From assembly GCA_902826215.1 (NCBI GenBank), contig CADEDY010000003.1, positions 275,299 through 339,298 on the forward strand: a DNA stretch of 64,000 bases. Direction: 5' to 3'. The position numbers and the translations under genes are program-made. Shown in pieces: positions 16,317 through 25,127 of this stretch. The notes under the pieces were generated by a model. The model saw only the letters and a list, made by a program, of their open reading frames with translations. It searched no databases and had not been told where the DNA came from. Within the stretch, counting starts at the first letter, position 1. Each line of letters starts with the position of its first letter. Source of the stretch: an uncultured Bacteroidota bacterium. GTDB lineage: Bacteria > Bacteroidota > Bacteroidia > Flavobacteriales_F > PHOS-HE28.

Positions 16317-17569
16317 ACCTTGGTCAGAACGAGAGTCGATCTATAGGGGTGGGAAGATCATCCGATCAGCCACGGAACATTCTCGTCATCACGTACTGGA
16401 GTTTCGCGGATGCCTTGATCCAGACGTACACATTGCCCTACCTGCGCATCATGTTGCGTTGCCTTCCTGAAGGCAGCCATATTCATCTGGTCACCTTGGA
16501 GAAGTCCGATCCGAGGGCATGGGCGAAGATCGACGAAGCAGGTATCTCGTTGCACCGCTACCGCTACAGGCCGCTCGGTGCGAAAGGTGCAGGCATGATC
16601 CTCGGCCTGATCGCTCTGCTTTGGAAGGTCATGCGCGATCACAAGGTAGATACCATCCATGCATGGTGCACTCCTGCAGGTATGATCGGTCATTTGCTCG
16701 CCAAGCTCACCAGCAAACCTTTGGTGCTGGACAGTTTCGAACCCCACGCCGAAGCGATGGTGGAGAACGGTACTTGGCCTCGCAAAGGCTTGGCTTTCCG
16801 TGTGCTCTTCCATTTCGAGAAGAAGCAAGCACGTCAAGCACGGGCCGTCATCGCCGCTGCTTCGGGCATGCGGGCGTACGCACTAGAGAAGTATGGGGTG
16901 GATCTGCCCGCCATGCAGGTGAAACCAGCTTGTGTGGACCTCGAACGCTTTTCGTTGGACCGTGTCAAAGACCCGGTCGTCATGGAGCAATTGGGTCTAA
17001 AGGGCAAGTTGGTGGTGGTGTATGCGGGCAAGTTCGGCGGGATCTATTTGGACCAAGAGGTCTTCGACCTGCTCCGTGTGGCACGCGATCATTGGGGCGA
17101 GCGTTTCCATGTGCTGCTGCTCACGGGTCACTCGGTGGAAGAACTGACCCCCTTCATCGTGAAGGCCGGGTTGTCGCTTTCGCTGTTCACCATTACGAGT
17201 GTGCCACATTCCGAAGTGCCAGTATATATGGGGGTAGCGGACATGGCCCTGACTCCGGTCCGGTCGGTGCCGACCAAACGCAATTGCACGCCCATCAAGG
17301 ATGGTGAATACTGGGCGCTGGGCCTGCCGGTGATCATAACCCCGGGGATCTCCGACGACTCGGAAATCATCGAACGGAATGGTATCGGGGTGGTGCTCGA
17401 CGGGTTGGATAGGGACGCCTATCAGCGCGCAGTGGAACGCATGGATGCCTTGCTGAGCACTTCGGATCCTGCAGCGCTCAGGGCTCGGATACGTGCCATA
17501 GCCGAAAAGTATCGCCACTTTCGCATCGCAGAACAAGTCTATCGCAACGTGTATGGGACAACGGGATAA
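16313..17569 (+). CDS. Glycosyltransferase family 4 (GT-B fold)
   Basis: A 418-residue cytoplasmic or membrane-associated retaining glycosyltransferase. The N-terminal half carries the ILVITYWSF strand and DTIHAWCTPAGMIGHLLAK, a usual GT4 acceptor-domain segment. The C-terminal nucleotide-sugar domain has VVYAGKFGG and the late PIKDGEYWALGLPVIIT block, the counterpart of the PxKxxEYMAxGxPVV motif. The classical E-x7-E pair is not obvious. The first ~20 residues are polar and may not all be translated. It overlaps the polymerase-like gene by 4 bp and galE by 17 bp. Confidence 0.8.
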   Translation: MNLGQNESRSIGVGRSSDQPRNILVITYWSFADALIQTYTLPYLRIMLRCLPEGSHIHLVTLEKSDPRAWAKIDEAGISLHRYRYRPLGAKGAGMILGLIALLWKVMRDHKVDTIHAWCTPAGMIGHLLAKLTSKPLVLDSFEPHAEAMVENGTWPRKGLAFRVLFHFEKKQARQARAVIAAASGMRAYALEKYGVDLPAMQVKPACVDLERFSLDRVKDPVVMEQLGLKGKLVVVYAGKFGGIYLDQEVFDLLRVARDHWGERFHVLLLTGHSVEELTPFIVKAGLSLSLFTITSVPHSEVPVYMGVADMALTPVRSVPTKRNCTPIKDGEYWALGLPVIITPGISDDSEIIERNGIGVVLDGLDRDAYQRAVERMDALLSTSDPAALRARIRAIAEKYRHFRIAEQVYRNVYGTTG

Positions 17570-18584
17570 GGTATTGGTCACGGGCGGGGCCGGTTACATC
17601 GGTTCGCACACGATCATCGAGTTGATCGAGCGCATGGACGGCGACATCGTTTCGGTCGATAGTTTTGCCAATTCCGATCGGGCCACGTTCGACCGCATCG
17701 AACGATTGACAGGCAGGCGCGTCCCGAACCACGCGGTGGACCTGTGCGACGAGGCAGCGGTAGCAGAGGTTTTCGCCAAGGAGAAGGGTATCACAGGGGT
17801 CATCCATTTCGCCGCTTTCAAATCGGTACCCGAGTCGGTTGCGGATCCACACAAGTACTACCACAACAACATCGCCTCCTTGCTAACCGTGCTGCAAGGA
17901 TGCGTGAAGCACGGCATCCCGAACTTCATCTTCTCCTCTTCGTGTTCGGTCTATGGGAACATCGACCGATTGCCGGTCACGGAGAACACACCCTTGTCTC
18001 CCGCGGAATCCCCCTACGGCTATACGAAGCAGATCGGCGAGCGCATACTCGAGGACTATGCGAGGGTGCATCCCGGTATGAAGCTCATTGCCTTGCGGTA
18101 TTTCAATCCAGTTGGTGCACATCGGTCGGGCATGATCGGTGAAGCACCCATCAATCCGCCAAGCAGTCTTGTTCCGGTGATCACCCTTACGGCCATCGGA
18201 AAGCGGTACGGTATGGATGTGCATGGCAGTGATTACGCTACACGGGATGGATCGTGCATTCGCGACTACGTGCATGTTTCGGATATTGCTGCGGCCCATG
18301 TTGCGGCACTCGACTATACGCGCGGAGATCGGATGAAGGGCGCTCACGCCGTTTTCAACTTGGGCACCGGAGATGGAGTAAGTGTCTTGGAGGCCATTGC
18401 CGCCTTCGAGGAAGTGAGCGGTGTGAAGTTGAACTACCACATCGGTCCTCGACGGGCTGGAGATGTGGAGGCCATCTATTCGGATACCTCCCTCTCCGAG
18501 AAGGAATTGGGCTGGAAGGCGGAACGTGATCTGCACGAGATGATGCGTTCCGCTTGGGCTTGGGAACAGAACCGTTGGGCCTGA
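17553..18584 (+). CDS. galE: UDP-glucose 4-epimerase
   Basis: A 343-residue extended SDR that interconverts UDP-glucose and UDP-galactose, supplying UDP-Gal (and perhaps UDP-GalNAc) for the glycan. GalE landmarks are all present: VTGGAGYIGSHT at 9-20, SSSCSVYG at 128-135, catalytic YGYTK (Tyr155...Lys159; the YxxxK frame also fits Tyr157-xx), RYFNPVGAHRSGMIGE, and DGSCIRDYVHVSDIA. Length is standard. Its first 17 bp overlap the end of the GT4 gene. Confidence 0.93.
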   Translation: MGQRDKVLVTGGAGYIGSHTIIELIERMDGDIVSVDSFANSDRATFDRIERLTGRRVPNHAVDLCDEAAVAEVFAKEKGITGVIHFAAFKSVPESVADPHKYYHNNIASLLTVLQGCVKHGIPNFIFSSSCSVYGNIDRLPVTENTPLSPAESPYGYTKQIGERILEDYARVHPGMKLIALRYFNPVGAHRSGMIGEAPINPPSSLVPVITLTAIGKRYGMDVHGSDYATRDGSCIRDYVHVSDIAAAHVAALDYTRGDRMKGAHAVFNLGTGDGVSVLEAIAAFEEVSGVKLNYHIGPRRAGDVEAIYSDTSLSEKELGWKAERDLHEMMRSAWAWEQNRWA

Positions 18585-18606
18585 TCACGATCGCGGAGCC
18601 ACGACC

Positions 18607-19320
18607 ATGGGAGTACGGATACCAAGGCGAAAGGAACGGGTGATGCTTCTCACCGTGCTCTACAGACTGCATCGTCTATTGCCGCTGAGTGCACGCAAGA
18701 AACTCCAACTGTATCTGGATCTGGAGTGGATCTTCGATCGATTGGCCATGGAGATGTCGTTCCAACACTACGCGCCTTCGGAACATCCCTTCCGGCTCCA
18801 CGCACACCGCTTCATCCTGCGTCGCATCGGTAAGGAGAATGTCGTTCTGGATCTTGGTTGTAACGCAGGTGATCTCACCAAGGTGATCGGTGCGAAGGCG
18901 GGTGAGGTGGTCGGTGTGGATCACGATGCCTCAGCCATCGATCGCGCCAAGGCAGGTTCCTCCTTGGACAATGTGAGCTTCCTGAATACGGATGCGCTGG
19001 CATACCTCCGTTCCAGCGAGAAGCGCTTCGATACATTGATCCTGTCGCACATCCTCGAACACTTGGATGAGCCCGAAGCCTTTTTGAAGGCGTTCAAAGG
19101 GCATTTCCGCCAGGTGTACATCGAATTACCCGACTTCGACAAGACCTATTTGAACCACTACCGGGTCGATGTGGGATCGAAACTCCAATACACCGACGAT
19201 GATCATGTCGCCGAGTTCGACCGCGATGAATTAAGGGAGATGCTTGAACGCTGCGGTTATCGGATCGAGGAAGCCGAATACCGGTTCGGTATCCAACGTT
19301 TGTGGTGCAGCGTGGCTTGA
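18607..19320 (+). CDS. Class I SAM-dependent methyltransferase
   Basis: A 237-residue protein. SAM motif I is VLDLGCNAGDLTKVIG; VVGVDHDASAIDRAK is motif II; LSHILEHLDEPEAFL is the acceptor-side motif typical of the Methyltransf_11/23 type. A start at the internal ATG (18643) would remove 12 residues, and I cannot choose between them. Within this block it probably methylates a sugar or lipid-linked intermediate, but the substrate is unknown. It ends 4 bp from the convergent GT2 gene. Confidence 0.8.
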   Translation: MGVRIPRRKERVMLLTVLYRLHRLLPLSARKKLQLYLDLEWIFDRLAMEMSFQHYAPSEHPFRLHAHRFILRRIGKENVVLDLGCNAGDLTKVIGAKAGEVVGVDHDASAIDRAKAGSSLDNVSFLNTDALAYLRSSEKRFDTLILSHILEHLDEPEAFLKAFKGHFRQVYIELPDFDKTYLNHYRVDVGSKLQYTDDDHVAEFDRDELREMLERCGYRIEEAEYRFGIQRLWCSVA

Positions 19321-19324
19321 TGCC

Positions 19325-20194
19325 CTACCGACCCTTGGGTCGAAGTTTACGCATCAGGATGGACGGATCCTTGGCAACTGCTCGAAGCAAGTAGGGCAAC
19401 GCCTTCACCGGAGTTCCTGCATTCTTCCAGTAACTGCCGCCGATCGACCATTCCGCGTTGGAGAGCACCTCCTTTCGCAAGTCGGGATCATCCAACAGAC
19501 CGAGATCCATGGCCTTTGCCATCAGCCTACGATGATCCGCAGCGTACAGATCCACATTGCGGCTCATGCTTTTCGGTAACACCCTGTAACGGTTCAAGGC
19601 ATTGGGCAGGTGGTGATACGTGTGCTCCTTGGCCATCACCAAGGCGAAATGCTGATCAGCGGCATTGGAAAGTTCAGGGTCGAATCGGAAGCCCGTAGCA
19701 AAGCAGGATCGGTGCAGCAAAGCGTTGCTGCAGGACGCTGGAACAGCTGGGTCGATGCCCAGAAGAATGGTTCGGACCACATCGCCATCGGTGCCGCGCA
19801 TGATGCTTCCCGAAGGCTGCATTCCGGCGTCACACAGAAGCAGATCACCGTAGACCCAACGAGCATCCGTTCGCTGCAATGCAGCCAGTTTTTCCGCAAG
19901 GTTCGTTGGTTCCATGGCGTCGTCCGCATCAAGGAAACCGATGTGCTCCCCGCGTGCACTTTCCAGTCCGACATTGCGTGCAACACTGACTCCTTGGTTC
20001 GGGCGATCGATGACCAGCAAGCGTTCATCGCCGATCGACCGTGCAATGGAAGCCGTGTCGTCCGTGGATCCATCATTCACCAGGATCACCTCGAGATCGG
20101 CCACGGTCTGTGCAAGTACCGATCGAATGGCCTGTTCCACGAATGGCGCGGCGTTGAAGGCCGGGATCACGATGGAGACCAAAGGCGTGCTCAT
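19325..20194 (-). CDS. Glycosyltransferase family 2 (GT-A fold)
   Basis: A 289-residue inverting glycosyltransferase. The start at 20194 is used because it precedes the canonical VSIVIPAFNAAPFVEQAI opening and overlaps the upstream stop by 4 bp. NDGSTDDTASI and GEHIGFLDADDAMEP give the nucleotide- and metal-binding DxD region. There are no membrane segments. A perfect palindrome (CGACCCTTGGGTCG, 19329-19342) sits over the last codons. It is last in the seven-gene minus-strand block that begins with FkbM. Confidence 0.88.
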   Translation of the reverse strand: MSTPLVSIVIPAFNAAPFVEQAIRSVLAQTVADLEVILVNDGSTDDTASIARSIGDERLLVIDRPNQGVSVARNVGLESARGEHIGFLDADDAMEPTNLAEKLAALQRTDARWVYGDLLLCDAGMQPSGSIMRGTDGDVVRTILLGIDPAVPASCSNALLHRSCFATGFRFDPELSNAADQHFALVMAKEHTYHHLPNALNRYRVLPKSMSRNVDLYAADHRRLMAKAMDLGLLDDPDLRKEVLSNAEWSIGGSYWKNAGTPVKALPYLLRAVAKDPSILMRKLRPKGR

Positions 20195-21321
20195 TTCGCA
20201 GAACCTAGTGCCTTTCGGTACAATTCCATGGTCCCGTTCCACATCACATCGAACGGATACATGCGGAGGGCGGTCTCCCTTCCAGCTTCACCAACAGCTT
20301 TTGCGTCCAAAGCCAGGAGACGTTCCAATCCCAGTGCAAGAGCTTCGCCTGTGGGTGCATCCACAAGAACCCCGTTCACATCGGTCTCGATCGCGTCCTG
20401 CGCCGCACCGGTCGACGTGCTCACCACGGGCACACCGTTCATCATCGCTTCGGCATAGACCAAGCCGAACGGCTCGAGGACCGCAGCATGCATGTAGACA
20501 TCGAGCACACCATAGAACGAGGCCATTTCCGCTCGGTCGATCCAGCCTGTCAGGAGGATGTGCTTTTCCATCCCTGCCGAGCGGATGTCATCCTTGATCT
20601 CTTCTTCCAAAGGCCCATTCCCGCAAAGAAGGAAAATGGCCTTCGGGTTCTTTTCTACGAAGGATCTCGCCGCATCGATGATATGGCGGTGACCTTTCCA
20701 TGCTACGAAGCGCGCCACGTTCCCCACGACCGGTTCGCGATCATAAAGGCCGAAGCGAGCGCGCGATCGGTCCATCACAACCTTGTCTTTCTTCGTGAAG
20801 AGATCAGGTGGAATTCCATTGTGCACCAGATGGATCTTATGCGGCGGAGCGCCTTCCTTTTCGATCAAGAACCGGCGACATTCCCCGGAAATGGCGATGA
20901 TATGCGTGGAAAGGCGCGTAACCAACCGGTCGAGGAACATCCATTTCCGAGCGTACATCCAATGGTAGCCGGTGTCCTGTTTGGTGGTAACACGCACTTT
21001 GATACGCGCCATCCAAGCCGCGATCGTTCCGGGAACCGCATCGTCGAATAGATGCGTGTGGACCACGTCGGGGCGCAATCGTCGGATGTGACGCCACATT
21101 TGAGGAAGGGCGAGCAACATATCGCGTTTGCGGTGTGCATCATCGTAGCGGATCCAGATGCAGGTATGACCCAAGGCCTCCATCTCGTCGATCATGCTCG
21201 GCCGGGTAGGGAAGAGGATCACGAAGGAGTATCGCAGGTCCGTAACGCCCTTCGCGCGCTGTACGAACCAGGTCAGGTACGGCACATGGTCGTTGTTGGC
21301 GAAGGTGTGAAGAACATGCAT
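20191..21321 (-). CDS. Glycosyltransferase family 4 (GT-B fold)
   Basis: A 376-residue retaining glycosyltransferase. The N-terminal domain carries RPDVVHTHLFDDAVPG, the central linker has IHLVHNGIPPDLF, and the C-terminal domain has VGNVARFVAWKGH, FLLCGNGPLEEEI and the E-x7-E motif in LEPFGLVYAEAMMNGVPVV. It overlaps the GT2 gene by 4 bp, and an 81-bp gap separates it from the acyltransferase upstream. A full-length, standard enzyme; sugar specificity cannot be read. Confidence 0.9.
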   Translation of the reverse strand: MHVLHTFANNDHVPYLTWFVQRAKGVTDLRYSFVILFPTRPSMIDEMEALGHTCIWIRYDDAHRKRDMLLALPQMWRHIRRLRPDVVHTHLFDDAVPGTIAAWMARIKVRVTTKQDTGYHWMYARKWMFLDRLVTRLSTHIIAISGECRRFLIEKEGAPPHKIHLVHNGIPPDLFTKKDKVVMDRSRARFGLYDREPVVGNVARFVAWKGHRHIIDAARSFVEKNPKAIFLLCGNGPLEEEIKDDIRSAGMEKHILLTGWIDRAEMASFYGVLDVYMHAAVLEPFGLVYAEAMMNGVPVVSTSTGAAQDAIETDVNGVLVDAPTGEALALGLERLLALDAKAVGEAGRETALRMYPFDVMWNGTMELYRKALGSAK

Positions 21322-21402
21322 GCCTGGGCCGATCCGGTGGCCGAATGTAGAATGCCTTGAGGGATCCGGTGTGCAAGTGCGCCAATGTACATGGGCCTAT
21401 TT

Positions 21403-22443
21403 CTACTTCTTCCTTCCGATGGTCTTGGAAAGTCGATGGAAGGGTAGTTCCACCAGCCGATGGAAGACCCAAGCGGCCAGTAGGCTTATGCCCATGTACA
21501 CGACCAGCAGCAAAAGTTTACCGGCAACCGTTTGATGAAGGTCCGTGATCCTTTTGATCCCGCTTTCTGCCACGAATCCGACCGGGATGTGGGTGATGTA
21601 CAAACTATAGGAAATGGTTCCCAGCCAAGTAAGAACACGCAGCTGCGCATTCGGTGCGCGCAGAATGAGCAGGCCGGTGGCAAGCGCGACAAGCATCTGT
21701 AGGGTGTCGTCATGCAGGTATCCCACAAGCATAACGCACCCTGTGAGCAACAGAAGCGTCATGTCGTTCAGCATCTGCTCCCTCCGGTAATAGACAAGAA
21801 TGCCGGGTACGAAGAACATCGCGTGTTCGCAGAGCATGGGAAGCGAGAATGATCGCATCCCAATCAGCAATAGCACGAAGCCGATGGCTGTTACTTGGCG
21901 ATGGATCCGGAACAAGGGAAAGACCAATGCGATGAGAATGTAGAACTCGAATTCGATGGTCAAGGTCCAATACGCGAAATTGAACCAAGGCGTATCCCAG
22001 TACATTGCAGTGAACGTGAGGTTCGTCAGGATGGTGGGCACATCGATGCTGTAGATCCCTGACCCAGCGATGGGAGTGCCCTTGTACCAAAGGCTGATGA
22101 AGTGGAACACCACCATGATGAGCGCGGAGACGTACGCTGGCGGAGCGATCCGCACGTAGCGCTTGGCCATGAACGTGCCGATGTCGCGGTAAGTGTACTG
22201 CATGCGATGCAGCGCCAAGGGAATGACGAAACCCGAGATCACGAAGAACACCTGAACACCCAATTTGCCGAGTACAAGGGATCCTGCCAGTGGGTTGTTG
22301 GCGATGGTGGGAAGAATGGCCGCCCCGAAATGGAACAGGACCACGCCCAGAGCAGCGATGCCGCGCAAAGGGTCCAGGATCGCGGTTCGATCCTGCAACG
22401 GACGGTTAGGGTTTGTCAGAAAGGACGGATCAGCTGGCAACAT
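21403..22443 (-). CDS. Acyltransferase 3 family membrane protein (OafA/NodX-like O-acyltransferase)
   Basis: A 346-residue protein with about 10 membrane helices. The family signature DPLRGIAALGVVLFHFGA near the N terminus contains the catalytic His of the RxxA...H motif. GVQVFFVISGFVIP in helix 2-3 is also characteristic. These enzymes add acetyl or other acyl groups to sugars during envelope polysaccharide synthesis. The ATG at 22443 is chosen because longer starts would run into the upstream GT4 gene. A basic tail (SKTIGRKK) ends it. Confidence 0.88.
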   Translation of the reverse strand: MLPADPSFLTNPNRPLQDRTAILDPLRGIAALGVVLFHFGAAILPTIANNPLAGSLVLGKLGVQVFFVISGFVIPLALHRMQYTYRDIGTFMAKRYVRIAPPAYVSALIMVVFHFISLWYKGTPIAGSGIYSIDVPTILTNLTFTAMYWDTPWFNFAYWTLTIEFEFYILIALVFPLFRIHRQVTAIGFVLLLIGMRSFSLPMLCEHAMFFVPGILVYYRREQMLNDMTLLLLTGCVMLVGYLHDDTLQMLVALATGLLILRAPNAQLRVLTWLGTISYSLYITHIPVGFVAESGIKRITDLHQTVAGKLLLLVVYMGISLLAAWVFHRLVELPFHRLSKTIGRKK

Positions 22444-22465
22444 GGCTGTAGATAGCAATGGCCTT

Positions 22466-23722
22466 TCAACGCAGAACACCCTTCCAGGTTCGACCATTTG
22501 AGCCCGACGCAAGGTCGTAAACGGCACCAATACCTACTGCAACAGCTTTAGCGCCGTAACGAGCGCGCGCCTCTAGTGCTATGTTCCCTCGATCCCAGCG
22601 GTCAGGTTGGTCCACGCATTCCATCAACGCCTTGGAAAGGGCGACAGGGTCGCTCGGTGGTACGAGGATCCCATTGGTGCCATTGATCAGTTCCGGGACC
22701 CCATTCACTGCCATCGAGATCACGGGCGTTCCACAGCAAAGGCTTTCCAGCACCACACATGGAAGATTGTCAGACTTTGTCGGTAGAACGAAGAGATGCG
22801 CCTTTTGCATGAATTCGGCCAGCGCCGCTTTCGGAAGCAAGCCCGGAAAACGGATGTTCATGGCCGGTAACTCGGTGCGGCACCTTTCCTGGATGCGTGA
22901 AAGGTCCGGACCGCCGCCGATCCAATCGATATGGCAAAGATCCTTATAGGTCTTGGGCAAAAGAGACAAGGCCCTAATGAAGACATCGTGATCCTTGGGG
23001 GGGCGCCACTGGGCCGCAAGTACCAAGCGGAACGGCGGCGGAAGAGGCGGCGAACCGAAGGAAAAGACCGCTGCAGCGATGTTCGGCACAATGTGCATGC
23101 GTTCCCGTTCAACACCGTAGTCCTCGTGAAGCACGTTGGCCAGATCGTTGGAAACAGGCATTACCCGGCGGATGATGGGCCGGCCCAACCACGCACGAAT
23201 TCGGTTGCGTTCGGCGACTTGTTCCTTCGGCGGAAGCGCCCGGATCCCGAGGTGGTAATAGGAATTGTGTTCAGTAAGCACAACTGGAAGTCCGAGTTCT
23301 TCGGCGGTAGGAATGACCTCCTCGGTCACATCCGTGCGCACATGGATATGTACCAAGTGGAACGGATCGGCATGGTGCGACCGAAGGATGGAACGGCGAA
23401 GTGCGAACCGGGCCAGTCGCCTGTCGAACCCGAACCGGCGCACCGGTGTGCGTATCGTGATGCGATGGACCCGGACCCCATCTTCCAGTGCGGTAACCGT
23501 GCGGATTGATGGCATCCACGCCGGGCATTTCTCCACGACCAAATGGATCACCTCCACCTCGTTCTTCATGGCGATGGCCTGCACATGTTCCTTGATGAAG
23601 ACACCTGCCACATCGTTTGCGCCGGGCCACCATCCGGCAACACACAACACGCGCCTTCGGCCTCGACCTGCTCTGCGCTCCATGCTCTGTGGATCGGAGG
23701 TGCTCACCATCCGCGTGATCAC
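22466..23722 (-). CDS. Glycosyltransferase family 4 (GT-B fold)
   Basis: A 418-residue retaining glycosyltransferase. It shows VLCVAGWWPGANDVAGVFIKEHV, the usual N-terminal strand and first helix of WcaL/Pel-type GT4 enzymes. DPFHLVHIHVRTDVTEEV and VLTEHNSYYHLG follow, then a C-terminal FVLPTKSDNLPCVVLESLCCGTPVI block that corresponds to the E-x7-E region. The start overlaps the flippase stop (ATGA), so the two are translationally coupled. Confidence 0.88.
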   Translation of the reverse strand: MITRMVSTSDPQSMERRAGRGRRRVLCVAGWWPGANDVAGVFIKEHVQAIAMKNEVEVIHLVVEKCPAWMPSIRTVTALEDGVRVHRITIRTPVRRFGFDRRLARFALRRSILRSHHADPFHLVHIHVRTDVTEEVIPTAEELGLPVVLTEHNSYYHLGIRALPPKEQVAERNRIRAWLGRPIIRRVMPVSNDLANVLHEDYGVERERMHIVPNIAAAVFSFGSPPLPPPFRLVLAAQWRPPKDHDVFIRALSLLPKTYKDLCHIDWIGGGPDLSRIQERCRTELPAMNIRFPGLLPKAALAEFMQKAHLFVLPTKSDNLPCVVLESLCCGTPVISMAVNGVPELINGTNGILVPPSDPVALSKALMECVDQPDRWDRGNIALEARARYGAKAVAVGIGAVYDLASGSNGRTWKGVLR

Positions 23723-25050
23723 TGTTCGGTTCTTCGGTTGATCATACGGCGCACCTCACGCACGTCACCTGCATGTACAAAGAACGTATCGAACACGGTG
23801 ATCCCCATCTTCACGTGGATCACCCGAATCATCACCAGTAGGATGACCAAATAAGCGATGGACGATGCCAAAGCAGCACCGATGATTCCCATTTGCGGGA
23901 TCAAAAGAAGGTCGAGAAGGATAGTGGTAAAGGCGCCCACCATAGTGCCGAGCAAGTTGTAGTGCTGAAGGCCACCATGCACCGAAAGCTGTGCCAATAC
24001 CTTGAATGCACTGCTGAACAGAATTCCCGGAAGCAGGAAGTACAAGGCCACTACCGAGCCTTGGAACACCTCGCCGAAAAGCAGGGGAACCACCCAGTGC
24101 GCCGTTAGCGCCATGCCAACAGCGGCAACGAGTACGGCACTGAAACTGATGCGCGCGACCGATTTGAATCGAGCGATCATCTCGTCCTTTACTTGGCCGA
24201 ACAAGAAGGGTTGTGCCACTCGGCTGAAAGGTTCGGGGATCTGGAAAAGCAACTGGCCGAGACCGACGGCGACCGCATACAAGCCTAGTTGCGCCGGGCC
24301 ATGATACACGTCGACCACCCAGATGTCGAAGCGGTAATTGATCAGGTTGATCAGGTTGCTCATATGCCCTACCAAAGTGAAAGCGATCACTGGTCGCATC
24401 AGTCTCCAATCGGTCAGTGGTCGTGGGATCAGACCCACATGCCGCATGTAATACCAGCTCCAAGCCAAGGAAACCAGGATCATGCTTGCTCCGGTAACGG
24501 CCAACACTGCGGTGAACCGATCGTGTTCCGGAACACTATCCCTGAAAAGATAGAGAAGGATGAAACCGACCGCACTCGAACCCGCTGTGAAGAGGCTCAT
24601 CACGTTGATGGCAGCAAAATTCTTGAGGCCCAGTAGAACACCGGATATGGCGCTGTTGAGCATGCTCAATATGACCGCAAGTAGGATGAACGCCCAGAAG
24701 TACCATTGGGTGCGTCCTTCGGGCATGAATATCCGCATGAGCACATCGGAATAGGATATTCCCCAAAGGATCACCGGGATCAATGCCAGGTTCACCAGTA
24801 GCAGCGTCATCGAAGTGCCGATGGCAGCCTTATGATCGGTATTGGACCGAGCTGTGAAGTAGGTGATGCCGAAACCGATGTTCAGCCCCATCACCATGGA
24901 AAGCAGCGCGGTGAGATTCGTGATCAAGGCATACTCTCCGCGCCCCTCATCTCCAAGCAAGCGCGTCATCGCTGTGCTGGCAACGAAGTACATCAGCAGG
25001 GTGGGTGCCTGAGTGAGGAACGTGTAGAATATGCCTCGCTTCATGGACAT
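23719..25050 (-). CDS. Wzx-type polysaccharide flippase (MOP superfamily)
   Basis: A 443-residue protein with about 12-14 predicted helices arranged as in the polysaccharide-specific transporter branch of the MOP superfamily. It has the N-terminal MTRLLGDEGRGEYALI segment, the RFDIWVVDVYHGPAQLGLYAVA loop, typical of Wzx proteins, and a late GIIGAALASSIAYLVI helix. It would move undecaprenyl-PP-linked oligosaccharide across the inner membrane. It sits in the middle of the seven-gene glycosyltransferase block and overlaps the next gene by 4 bp. Confidence 0.88.
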   Translation of the reverse strand: MSMKRGIFYTFLTQAPTLLMYFVASTAMTRLLGDEGRGEYALITNLTALLSMVMGLNIGFGITYFTARSNTDHKAAIGTSMTLLLVNLALIPVILWGISYSDVLMRIFMPEGRTQWYFWAFILLAVILSMLNSAISGVLLGLKNFAAINVMSLFTAGSSAVGFILLYLFRDSVPEHDRFTAVLAVTGASMILVSLAWSWYYMRHVGLIPRPLTDWRLMRPVIAFTLVGHMSNLINLINYRFDIWVVDVYHGPAQLGLYAVAVGLGQLLFQIPEPFSRVAQPFLFGQVKDEMIARFKSVARISFSAVLVAAVGMALTAHWVVPLLFGEVFQGSVVALYFLLPGILFSSAFKVLAQLSVHGGLQHYNLLGTMVGAFTTILLDLLLIPQMGIIGAALASSIAYLVILLVMIRVIHVKMGITVFDTFFVHAGDVREVRRMINRRTEQ

Positions 25051-25127
25051 GCTCTATCCGCGGGTCGTATCGGTGGAATAGCGCTGGATAACGCTACCGG
25101 GGAACGATGGAAATGACCGATTCGGCA

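Noticed and set aside
19329-19342. CGACCCTTGGGTCG palindrome as a terminator of the + strand methyltransferase gene
   Set aside because: It lies within the coding end of the convergent GT2 gene, has a short effective stem and no T tail; I only mention it there.
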